The notes under the pieces were generated by a model. It searched no databases. It had not been told where the DNA came from and was given only the letters and a program-made list of their open reading frames with translations. A stretch of 64,000 bases of DNA from Robbsia betulipollinis (GTDB lineage: Bacteria; Pseudomonadota; Gammaproteobacteria; Burkholderiales; Burkholderiaceae): positions 455,054 to 519,053 of the forward strand of contig NZ_JAPMXC010000010.1 in NCBI RefSeq assembly GCF_026624755.1, in the 5' to 3' direction. The position numbers were made by a program, and so were the translations under genes. Positions 18,222-25,276 of the stretch are shown here, piece by piece. Every line of letters starts with the position of its first letter. Position 1 is the first letter of the stretch.

Positions 18222-19004
18222 TCAGGAAGCCGTCGCGGCGGGTGAGGCCCCGGCGACGTGTGCACCGGTATCGGCGGCGGTGTATGCGGCGTGATGTGTC
18301 GCGACGGCGTCGGTGGCGTCGGCGGCGCCGGCGGCGCGCTGCATGGCGATGCCGACGACCAGCACCACCGCCCCGGCGTCGAGCGCCACGCAGGCCGCCG
18401 GGGCGCGCGAGACGGCCGGTGCCACGCTGTCGAAGCGCCTCAGCGTGTGCGCATCGGACGGGGCGGCACCGCGCGCGTGCCACGTCGCGGTGCCGTGCGC
18501 GACGAACAGCAGAACGCTGTCCGCGGGCAAGGGGAACGTGCCCGCGCCGCGCCATGTCGTGAGCGTGCCGCGCGCCGCGCCGCGCCGGACCATGAGATTG
18601 AAATCGTGCGTCGGCCCGTCGACCAGCCGCGCGTGCCATCGTGTGCCGCCGTCGAATGACAGCGGCACGTAGGGTTCCCGCAGCGCGTGCCGGTCGAGCG
18701 TCGGGCTGAGCGGGGCCGGATGCGCCGGCAGGTCGGGCGACGTTCCGGGCGGGCGTTCCAGATCCATGCCCGCGCCGTCGAGCAGGACGATCGTCCGGTC
18801 GACGCCGGGAAAGTCGGAAAACGCGCCGTCCCGTGCGATCTCGGCGACGCTGACGCGCCAGATGAAATCGTCGAACGACGCGGCGACGGGCGACATCGCG
18901 ATTTCGCGAGTGGTGCCCCCGCCGTTTTTCCAGGGCACCGGGACGAGCGTCGCCGCGCGCCGCACCGTGCAGGGGAACGTTTCCCGTTTCGGCTGATCCA
19001 TCAT
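18222..19004 (-). CDS. hutD: HutD family protein
   Basis: A 260-residue cupin-fold protein. The N-terminal block [14 protein letters not shown] and the following [27 protein letters not shown] are diagnostic of HutD, which in Pseudomonas moderates expression of histidine utilisation genes, perhaps by binding N-formimino-glutamate or urocanate. The start ATG overlaps the stop codon of the ABC ATPase gene (ATGA), so it is coupled to the transporter. The C-terminal 50 residues are a low-complexity Ala/Thr/Asp tail ([17 protein letters not shown]), which is longer than usual for the family. Confidence 0.88.
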   Translation of the reverse strand: MMDQPKRETFPCTVRRAATLVPVPWKNGGGTTREIAMSPVAASFDDFIWRVSVAEIARDGAFSDFPGVDRTIVLLDGAGMDLERPPGTSPDLPAHPAPLSPTLDRHALREPYVPLSFDGGTRWHARLVDGPTHDFNLMVRRGAARGTLTTWRGAGTFPLPADSVLLFVAHGTATWHARGAAPSDAHTLRRFDSVAPAVSRAPAACVALDAGAVVLVVGIAMQRAAGAADATDAVATHHAAYTAADTGAHVAGASPAATAS

Positions 19005-19855
19005 GCGCCGCTGCCGGTCGGGAGCGGCGCCGCGGCGTTGCCGCCGTGCAGCACCGCCTGCAGGAATTCCCGGGTGCGCGCCTGCCGCGGGCTGGCGAAA
19101 ATCTGCGCCGGCGGCCCGCTTTCGAGGATGCGGCCCTGATCCATGACGACGACCGTATCGGCGACGTCCCGGGCGAATCCCATCTCGTGCGTGACGATCA
19201 GCATCGTCATGCCGTCGGCGGCCAGCGCCTTCATGACCTGCAGCACCTCGCCCACCAGTTCCGGATCGAGCGCGGACGTCGGTTCGTCGAACAACATCAG
19301 TTGCGGCCGCATCGCCAGTGCCCGGGCGATGGCGACACGCTGTTTCTGGCCGCCGGACAGGGTGCCGGGATAGTCGCCGGCCTTGTGTTCCAGGCCGACC
19401 TTGCGCAGCAGCGCCAGGGCGTCGCGCGTGGCGTCGGCCGCGTTGACCTCCGTCAAAGACCGGGGCGCGAGCAGGACATTGCCGAGCACGGTGAGATGCG
19501 GGAACAGGTTGAACGACTGGAAGACCATGCCGACGTCGCGCCGCAGCCGGTTCAACCCGTGTTCGCCGATCATCCGGCCATCCCGCACCAGCGCGTGGCC
19601 GCAGACGTCCACGCTGCCCCGTTCCGCGGTTTCCAGGCCGTTCATGCAGCGCAGCAGGGTGCTCTTTCCGGAGCCGCTCGGGCCGATGATCACCACCACC
19701 TCGGAGCGCCCGATATCGAGATCGATATCCTGGAGCACGGCGTTCGCGCCGAAGGATTTCGCGAGCCCGCGCACCGCGACGACGGGGCCCGGGAGGGTGC
19801 CGGGACCGGCGTCGCGGGGGATATGCGCGGCATCGCGCGACGTCGCGCCGCTCAT
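19001..19855 (-). CDS. Amino acid ABC transporter ATP-binding protein (GlnQ/HisP type)
   Basis: A 284-residue ATPase: Walker A GPSGSGKS (about residue 60), Q-loop, signature [16 protein letters not shown], Walker [14 protein letters not shown] and switch His in VTHEMGF, all intact. The sequence is closest in style to polar amino acid importers (HisP, GlnQ). It powers import through the permease encoded just upstream, with which it overlaps by four bases. Position next to hutD and hutF suggests histidine, or a breakdown intermediate such as urocanate, as substrate. Confidence 0.9.
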   Translation of the reverse strand: MSGATSRDAAHIPRDAGPGTLPGPVVAVRGLAKSFGANAVLQDIDLDIGRSEVVVIIGPSGSGKSTLLRCMNGLETAERGSVDVCGHALVRDGRMIGEHGLNRLRRDVGMVFQSFNLFPHLTVLGNVLLAPRSLTEVNAADATRDALALLRKVGLEHKAGDYPGTLSGGQKQRVAIARALAMRPQLMLFDEPTSALDPELVGEVLQVMKALAADGMTMLIVTHEMGFARDVADTVVVMDQGRILESGPPAQIFASPRQARTREFLQAVLHGGNAAAPLPTGSGA

Positions 19856-20520
19856 GACACCCTGCCGTCGGCGCGCAGCATGCGTTCGGTGCGACGCAGC
19901 ACGAGCGTGGTGGCGCTGGTCAGGATCAGATAGACGAAGGCGATCACGATATACACTTCCAGCGAGCGGTAGGAAACGCTGATGATCTTTTCGCCTTCGT
20001 GCATCAGGTCGTCGATCGTCAGCAGCGACACCAGCGCCGAGTTCTTGATCAGGGCGATGAATTCATTGCCCAGAGGTGGAATCATGCGCACGAAGGCCTG
20101 CGGCAGAATCACCTTGAACAGCGCGGTACGGTGCGGCATGCCGAGGGAGCGCGCCGCTTCCATCTGACCGCGGTCGATCGACTGGATCGCGCCGCGCACG
20201 ATCTCGGAAATATAGGCGGCGCTATAGATGCCGAGCCCCAGAATGCCGCAGACGAACGCCGGCAGGATGATGCCGAATTGCGGCAGACCGAAGAACAGCA
20301 GAAAGAGCTGGACCAGTAGCGGCGTACCGCGCACGAACGTCAGATAGGCGGTGCACGCGGCGTAGATCGTGCGGTGTTGCGGCGCGAGGCGGCCGATGCC
20401 GATCAGCAACCCCAGGACGACACCCAGCACGAGCGAGGCCGCGGTCACCTCGACCGTCGTGGCCGCACCGTGCGCGAGCGCCGGCCAGTTCTGCCAGACC
20501 GGCGAGAAGTCGAACGTCAT
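19852..20520 (-). CDS. Amino acid ABC transporter permease (HisM/GlnP type)
   Basis: A 222-residue inner-membrane protein with about five helices. [16 protein letters not shown] near the start and the EAA loop ([23 protein letters not shown], which contacts the ATPase) identify the His/Glu/Gln/Arg permease family. Only one permease gene is present, so the channel may be a homodimer. The stop overlaps the ATPase start (ATGA). It lies 73 bp after the solute-binding protein gene. Confidence 0.9.
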   Translation of the reverse strand: MTFDFSPVWQNWPALAHGAATTVEVTAASLVLGVVLGLLIGIGRLAPQHRTIYAACTAYLTFVRGTPLLVQLFLLFFGLPQFGIILPAFVCGILGLGIYSAAYISEIVRGAIQSIDRGQMEAARSLGMPHRTALFKVILPQAFVRMIPPLGNEFIALIKNSALVSLLTIDDLMHEGEKIISVSYRSLEVYIVIAFVYLILTSATTLVLRRTERMLRADGRVS

Positions 20521-20593
20521 GACCTGCTCCGGGTGCGCGGCAAGAGCGCGGCGCGACAGCGCGGAACGAGCGCGGCGCGGCGTGCGGTGTGCG

Positions 20594-21334
20594 TCATTCC
20601 GACGGGCCGAACCATTTCGCCACCAGTTTGGCGTAGACGCCGTTCGTGCGCAGCGTCTGCAACGCGGTATCGAACTGCGTCGTCAGGGTTTTTTCGTCCT
20701 TGCGCAGCGCAAAGCCGTACAGTTCCGTCGTCAGGCCTTTGTCGAGCACGCGCACGCTGCCTTGCGATTTCGCGAACTGAACGGCGGCGGGGCGGCCGGT
20801 GACCGCCGCGTCGACCCGGCGGATCATCAGCAGGTCGAACATCGCCTGGTTTTTCTCGACTTCGACCCGCTGCACCGTCGGGTAATTCTGTTTCAGGAAA
20901 TCCACCGACTTGGTCCCCACCTGCACCGATACCTTCCGGCCCGCGAGATCCGCCGGAGTCCGCAATCCGGGCTCGTCCCTGCGCACCAGTACGGCCAGAC
21001 CGCCCTTGTAATAGGGATCGGTGAAGTCGACCACCTGGCGCCGTTCCTCGGTCATGTAGATCCCCGAGGCGGCCACATCGAAGCGGTGCGCGATCAGACC
21101 GGGAATCAGGCCCTTGAAATCGATATCCACCCACTCGACCCGCTTGTTGAGCGTTTTGGCGATCGCATTGATGAGATCGATGTCGAAGCCGGTCCGTTGA
21201 CCGTCCTTGACGAATTCGAGAGGCGGGAAAGTCGCGTCGGTGGCAACCCGCAGCACATCGTCGGCGGCGTGGGCCGTCGCGGCGCACAGCATGCAGGACA
21301 GCACGGCGGCGGAAAGCGCGCGGAAAAGCTTCAT
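20594..21334 (-). CDS. Periplasmic amino-acid-type solute-binding protein
   Basis: A 246-residue exported protein. The signal peptide (SAAVLSCMLCAATAHA) is followed by VLRVATDATFPPLEF and GFDIDLINAIA, the opening of the family 3 solute-binding fold used for polar amino acids (HisJ, GlnH). DFTDPYYKGGLAV is the usual hinge-region block. The start at 21334 has AGGAAAC at a good distance; a longer frame to 21382 is ignored. It delivers substrate to the permease and ATPase encoded downstream. Confidence 0.9.
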   Translation of the reverse strand: MKLFRALSAAVLSCMLCAATAHAADDVLRVATDATFPPLEFVKDGQRTGFDIDLINAIAKTLNKRVEWVDIDFKGLIPGLIAHRFDVAASGIYMTEERRQVVDFTDPYYKGGLAVLVRRDEPGLRTPADLAGRKVSVQVGTKSVDFLKQNYPTVQRVEVEKNQAMFDLLMIRRVDAAVTGRPAAVQFAKSQGSVRVLDKGLTTELYGFALRKDEKTLTTQFDTALQTLRTNGVYAKLVAKWFGPSE

Positions 21335-21392
21335 GGACGTTTCCTGGGAAAGAGAAGGGAAAGGGAGGGGAACGCGCGGCATGTCCGGGAGG

Positions 21393-22130
21393 TTACAGGC
21401 GCACGCTGATGCGATCGGCGGTGGCCCGCGTGAGACGGGCGATTTCGAGCTCGCGACCCGCCAGCCGTCCGAGCGGCGCCATCAGGGTGATCGTGCCTTC
21501 CAGCCGGCCGGCATCCGAAATCAGCGGAGCGCTCACGCCCCAGATGCCATCGTCGACCTCGTTCGCGCTGATCGCATAGCGTTTTTCCCGGATATCCACG
21601 AGTTGCGTCCGTAGCGCCTCCGCCGTCGCCGCGTCGCCCACCTGCGCGGCGATCAACGCTTCCGCGCGGCCGGCCGGCAGGAACGCAAGCAGGGCTTTGG
21701 CGGAAGCGCCGCGTGTCAGGGGATGACCCCGGCCGCGGGTGAAGGAACAGCGCAAGGGCTGTTCGGTTTCCACCATCGACAGGCACACGACCTGATCGTC
21801 GAGCGGCACCATCAGTCCGACGCTCTCGCCGGTGCGATGCATCAGTTCGGCCAGCGCTTCGCGACTGTGATTGATCAACAAAGAGTTCTGATCGAAGCCC
21901 CAGGCCAGCTGCACGCCGGTCGGTCCCGGCTCGAACAGCCCGCTTTGCGCGTGCTCCTGCAAGAGGCCCCATTCCTTCAACGCGGCGAGATGCCGATAGA
22001 CGGTGGAAAGCGGCGCGTCGACGCCCGCAGCGATCTGCTTCGCGCCGATGGGACGGCCGGCGCGAGCGACGCAGGTCAGGACGTGGAGGACGCGCGAGAC
22101 GACGGAGGAATGCTGGGCGGGTGGCTTCAT
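21393..22130 (-). CDS. IclR family transcriptional regulator (hut/ABC module)
   Basis: A 245-residue regulator: N-terminal winged helix (VLHVLTCVARAGRPIGAKQIA, then PLSTVYRHLAAL as recognition helix) and a C-terminal effector-binding GAF-like domain of IclR type. It stands first in the minus-strand series that encodes the amino acid transporter, HutD and HutF, and probably senses a histidine-pathway compound or the imported substrate. Known hut regulators in Pseudomonas are GntR-type HutC, so an IclR regulator here is a difference. Divergent from the HrpB-like gene across a 400-bp gap. Confidence 0.85.
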   Translation of the reverse strand: MKPPAQHSSVVSRVLHVLTCVARAGRPIGAKQIAAGVDAPLSTVYRHLAALKEWGLLQEHAQSGLFEPGPTGVQLAWGFDQNSLLINHSREALAELMHRTGESVGLMVPLDDQVVCLSMVETEQPLRCSFTRGRGHPLTRGASAKALLAFLPAGRAEALIAAQVGDAATAEALRTQLVDIREKRYAISANEVDDGIWGVSAPLISDAGRLEGTITLMAPLGRLAGRELEIARLTRATADRISVRL

Positions 22131-22528
22131 GCAGCGGAGTCTCACTCACCAATTCTCAAAAATTAAATTCTATTCCCATCGCGCGGGAAACGTCGCACCG
22201 TTTTGTTGTCCCGCCACAGGCGCGACGCGATGCATGCGCCGCGCGCAAGGCGGCATGGGAAAACGTCGATGACCGGAGGGCGGCATTCTGGATAAAAGAT
22301 CTACTTTATGGTTAATAAAGAGATATTTTTTAATGCATTGGCAATTAAATGCAGGGGCCCATTCGAATGGGCAGTGGATTGTTGAAATTGGCGCCTCTGG
22401 TTTTCGATAAAGTCGTTGCCAGCAGAGGCGTCCAAGCGCTTGACGCAATGCCATCTCGACACGCGGGTGGCGCGGCGGGAATCGCTGCCTGGTCACTGCT
22501 TCACCGGGATATGAACAGGAGCACATCC
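22131..22528 (+). other. Divergent AT-rich control region between the IclR and HrpB-like genes
   Basis: The middle of this gap (about 22270-22350) is unusually AT-rich for the window. It holds TGCATT/AATGCA arms (22334-22339 and 22348-22353) and a 16-bp perfect palindrome at 22357-22372. A frame open from 22349 runs into the HrpB-like gene but has no ribosome site until the ATG at 22529. No complete sigma-70 promoter was recognised. Confidence 0.5.
22357..22372. promoter_or_regulatory. 16-bp perfect palindrome (possible operator)
   Basis: GCCCATTCGAATGGGC reads identically on both strands and lies 157 bp before the HrpB-like start, in the divergent region shared with the IclR gene. Such a dyad fits a dimeric regulator; which one is unknown. 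Confidence 0.4.
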
Positions 22529-23929
22529 ATGTTTTCACCACTGTATTTTCCGCTGGTGGCGGCGCTTGCCGCCCGGCACGACACCCTCGTCGAGCGGCTC
22601 GCGGATGGCCGCATCGGCGATGCGCTGGCCGCTGCCGCCCGTTTGCTCGAATCGGACAGCAACCACGCCGATGCCGACGTAATCCGTCTCGGCGCGGATC
22701 TGCGCCTCGCGGTCGACCAGACCGAGGATGCGGAGGACGGCTACCGCAAGACGCTGCGCGTGATGCGGACGTCGCATCAGCTACGCGCGCTTTCCTGCCG
22801 CGATACCGGCTGGCTGGCGCTGTTTCGTCATCGTGCCGCCACGGCGCTGACCTGCTTTTCCCGGGTCGTCGCCGAGAACCAGATCGCGCCGGATCGCCGG
22901 CGCGAGGCGCGTTTCGCCCTGGTCGTTACCCTGGGGGAACTGGGTCGTCTCAACGAAATGGACGAGGCGCTCGACGCCTTCGATGCCGACGTTGCCGACG
23001 CCGACGCCGACCCGCGCTGGCGTGAGATCGCCCAGTTGCTGCGTCACGACATCGCCGTGCAAAGCCATGTTCGGCAATCCGAGCCGCTGGCCGACCACGT
23101 CTATTGGCAGTCGTTGCAGCGCGACACGACACGCGGCGGGGATGCGGCGCAAGAGACGCCGCCGGCCTGCGCGCTGCTGCGCGCGCGTTACGAGTGTCTG
23201 CACAATCTGCGCATGCTCTCGCATGGCAATCGGGATGGTTATCTGGGCCTGGATACGCATCTGCGCTGGGCGCAGCAGGAAGGCCTGATCGATTACCAGC
23301 GCGCGCTGCGCGTCGAAATCGCGGTCGCCGCGTTGAGCGGGGGGCTGTCGAACCTCGCCGAACAGGTCTTGCAGCCCGTCAGCGAACAGGCGCGGGAAAG
23401 TGGCGGACGCCGGCTGCTGGAGTATCTGTACTGCATCGCCAAGGTGAGGCGGGACCAGGGACGCACGCAGGACTGGCATCGCCTCTATAGCCGGTATGCC
23501 TTGCTGGCACTGCGCGCGACACGCGACGAGAGCCGCGTCGCCACGCCGTACTCGGTGCGCGAGGCGGGCCGGCCGGACGCTCCGCTCGACGACGTGGCCG
23601 CGCGCCTGCCCGCGAAATACCGGCGCGCCTATCGCTACCTGCTCGCCAATCTGGAGCGGCGCGATCTGTCGGTCCGGGAGGTCGCGGCGGAAATCAACGT
23701 GACGGAGCGGGCCCTGCAGACCGCTTTCAAGAATTTCGTCGGGTTGACGCCCACCGAGGTGATCCGGCGCCGGCGCATGGAATCGATTCACGCAGAGTTG
23801 TCGAACCAGGACCATGACGGCAGTGTGCTCGACACCGCGCACCGCTGGGGGGTCATGCACCGCTCGACGCTCGTGAACGGCTATCGCAAATATTTTGACG
23901 AGGTGCCGTCGGAGACACTGGCGCGTTGA
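22529..23929 (+). CDS. AraC-family regulator resembling HrpB/HrpX (type III secretion master regulator)
   Basis: A 466-residue protein, close to the length of HrpB (Ralstonia) and HrpX (Xanthomonas) and much longer than ordinary AraC regulators. Residues 1-350 are helical, with TPR-like alternation and blocks such as HLRWAQQEGLIDYQRALR and LEYLYCIAKVRRDQGR. The C-terminal 100 residues (from about 364) are the AraC DNA-binding domain: KYRRAYRYLLANLERRDLS, then VTERALQTAFKNFVGLTP and STLVNGYRKYFDE. HrpB-type proteins activate hrp genes through TTCG-N16-TTCG boxes, and one such box lies 1 kb downstream. The start at 22529 has AGGAG seven bases before it. The HrpB identity is from remembered family features, not a search. 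Confidence 0.78.
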   Translation: MFSPLYFPLVAALAARHDTLVERLADGRIGDALAAAARLLESDSNHADADVIRLGADLRLAVDQTEDAEDGYRKTLRVMRTSHQLRALSCRDTGWLALFRHRAATALTCFSRVVAENQIAPDRRREARFALVVTLGELGRLNEMDEALDAFDADVADADADPRWREIAQLLRHDIAVQSHVRQSEPLADHVYWQSLQRDTTRGGDAAQETPPACALLRARYECLHNLRMLSHGNRDGYLGLDTHLRWAQQEGLIDYQRALRVEIAVAALSGGLSNLAEQVLQPVSEQARESGGRRLLEYLYCIAKVRRDQGRTQDWHRLYSRYALLALRATRDESRVATPYSVREAGRPDAPLDDVAARLPAKYRRAYRYLLANLERRDLSVREVAAEINVTERALQTAFKNFVGLTPTEVIRRRRMESIHAELSNQDHDGSVLDTAHRWGVMHRSTLVNGYRKYFDEVPSETLAR

Positions 23930-23949
23930 GCGTGCGTCACGCTGCGACG

Positions 23950-23986
23950 GCCTGCCGCGAGCAGGGCTCCCCGCACCGCGGCAGGC
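23950..23986. terminator. Hairpin between convergent hrpB-like and hrpG-like genes
   Basis: GCCTGCCGCG (23950-23959) pairs perfectly with CGCGGCAGGC (23977-23986) around a 17-base loop, about 20 bp after the hrpB-like stop. It could end transcription from both sides, although no T-run follows on either strand. Confidence 0.5.
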
Positions 23987-24041
23987 TCCGGGGTACGCTC
24001 GCACCACGGGGCGAGGTTCGCAGGCGGCGCCGGCCGCATTC

Positions 24042-24809
24042 CTACACGGCGACGGGGGGAGCGGCTTTGTCCCGTACGGGTTCGCCAACCGGCGTCGAAA
24101 ACGTTTCGGACTGGAACACCTCGATCCGGTAGCCGTGCGCGTACTGGGTGCTCAAGCGCGCGCCATGCAGACCATTCAGCGACAGCTTTTTCCTGAGCTT
24201 GTAAATGTGCTGCTCCAGGGTCCGGCCCGCCACTTCCTCGCTGCAACCCCACACCGCGGTGGCGATCTGGGCACGGCTCAGATACTGGCCCTGACGCGAA
24301 AACAGCATCCAGGCGATGGCGAACTCGCGCGGCGTCAGCTGCACCGTATCGTCTCCCGCCACCACCACACCCAGGCGCTTGTCCAGGCGATAGCCCGCCA
24401 GGCTCAGCATTTCGCCGACGTGGGGGTCGCTCTGGCAACGGCGTATCGCCCGTAATGTCCGCACGTAGAGTTCGTCAGAATCGATCGGCAGGCGCACGAC
24501 ATCGTCCGCGCCGGCGTTGAACGCTTGCACCAGGCTTTCCCGATCGGTGAAATGGCCGACGAGGATGAGGGGAGCGTGCAATTTTGCCTGGCACGCGCGC
24601 GACGCGAGCACCGGGCGGGACTCGCGCTGGCCGAGGCCGTCGGTGGCGTCGATGATCAGCGCGCTGAAGCTCTCGCGGGCCAGCGCGCGGATCAACCCCA
24701 TATCTTCCGTGAACCGCACGACGTCGAGGCCGCCCTCGACGAAACAGCTCTGCACCGCATCGTATGTCCGCTGGTTGGTTGTGACAATGGCAAGTTTCAC
24801 GGCTGACAC
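24042..24809 (-). CDS. OmpR-type response regulator resembling HrpG
   Basis: A 255-residue regulator with an N-terminal receiver-like domain (about 1-125) and a C-terminal winged helix (about 150-240; LTPREFAIAWMLFSRQGQYLSRAQI, then LEQHIYKLRKKL). The receiver keeps the central Asp (ALIIDATD, about D54). It lacks the usual acidic pair after strand 1 (AIVTTNQ) and has Leu instead of the conserved Lys (VVRLPID). This atypical form is also known for HrpG proteins, which control hrpB/hrpX. The gene lies tail-to-tail with the HrpB-like gene 112 bp away. Together they look like an HrpG-HrpB pair. The last 20 residues are a Pro/Val/Ala tail outside the domain. Confidence 0.75.
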   Translation of the reverse strand: MSAVKLAIVTTNQRTYDAVQSCFVEGGLDVVRFTEDMGLIRALARESFSALIIDATDGLGQRESRPVLASRACQAKLHAPLILVGHFTDRESLVQAFNAGADDVVRLPIDSDELYVRTLRAIRRCQSDPHVGEMLSLAGYRLDKRLGVVVAGDDTVQLTPREFAIAWMLFSRQGQYLSRAQIATAVWGCSEEVAGRTLEQHIYKLRKKLSLNGLHGARLSTQYAHGYRIEVFQSETFSTPVGEPVRDKAAPPVAV

Positions 24810-25276
24810 CTGTGAGTGAGACGGGATAAACGGTTTGAAACCGTGGACTGATCGCGATTCTGGAGTTTATGTAACAAAGTGTATTTGTTTGGTTCCGCGC
24901 TTCGCTGAAGGCGCGCGAATTTCGCCGAAACCGAAATTTTCCGCAAGCTGCGGTCCACGAATCGGACCGTCAAGGCGAGCCATGCCGGCGCGCACGGCGA
25001 TTTTTTGGCGGAACCTGGCGGAAGCGGGGAGTCGCGAGACGAAGCGCGCGGGTCGCTCTCAGACCGGGGGCCCACGCACCCGGGCCAACGGATGTGGATG
25101 AGACGCTAGGATGACGCGTGTTTCTTTCTGCGAGACCGTATGCTTGTTCACCGAAAGTATAATGTCGTCACGCCGTCAGGCAGGCCAGGAAGCGGATTCG
25201 CACGGCATGGCGAGGTTGTTCGCGTCGCGCCCGCATGGATGGTATTGTCGGCGTTCTTGACGTGAGGAGCCTAGAC
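24810..25276 (+). other. Divergent control region between hrpG-like and LRR-NEL genes
   Basis: A 467-bp non-coding stretch. It contains the PIP-box at 24901-24925, a TATAAT at 25158-25163 without a recognisable -35 box, and a second TTCGC pair (25197 and 25219) whose spacing of 17 does not fit a PIP-box. The first 80 bp next to the hrpG-like gene are relatively AT-rich and probably carry its promoter. Confidence 0.5.
24901..24925 (+). promoter_or_regulatory. Perfect PIP-box / hrpII-box (TTCGC-N15-TTCGC)
   Basis: TTCGC at 24901-24905 and again at 24921-24925 with exactly 15 bases between: the plant-inducible promoter consensus recognised by HrpX (equivalently TTCG-N16-TTCG for HrpB). It points towards the LRR-NEL gene, 352 bp upstream of its GTG. 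The usual companion YANNNT at 30-32 bp downstream is not exact: CACGAAT at 24956 is one base too long. Confidence 0.6.

Noticed and set aside
25197-25223. TTCGC-N17-TTCGC close to the NEL gene start
   Set aside because: Two bases too long for a PIP-box, and no -10 position is left before the ribosome site.
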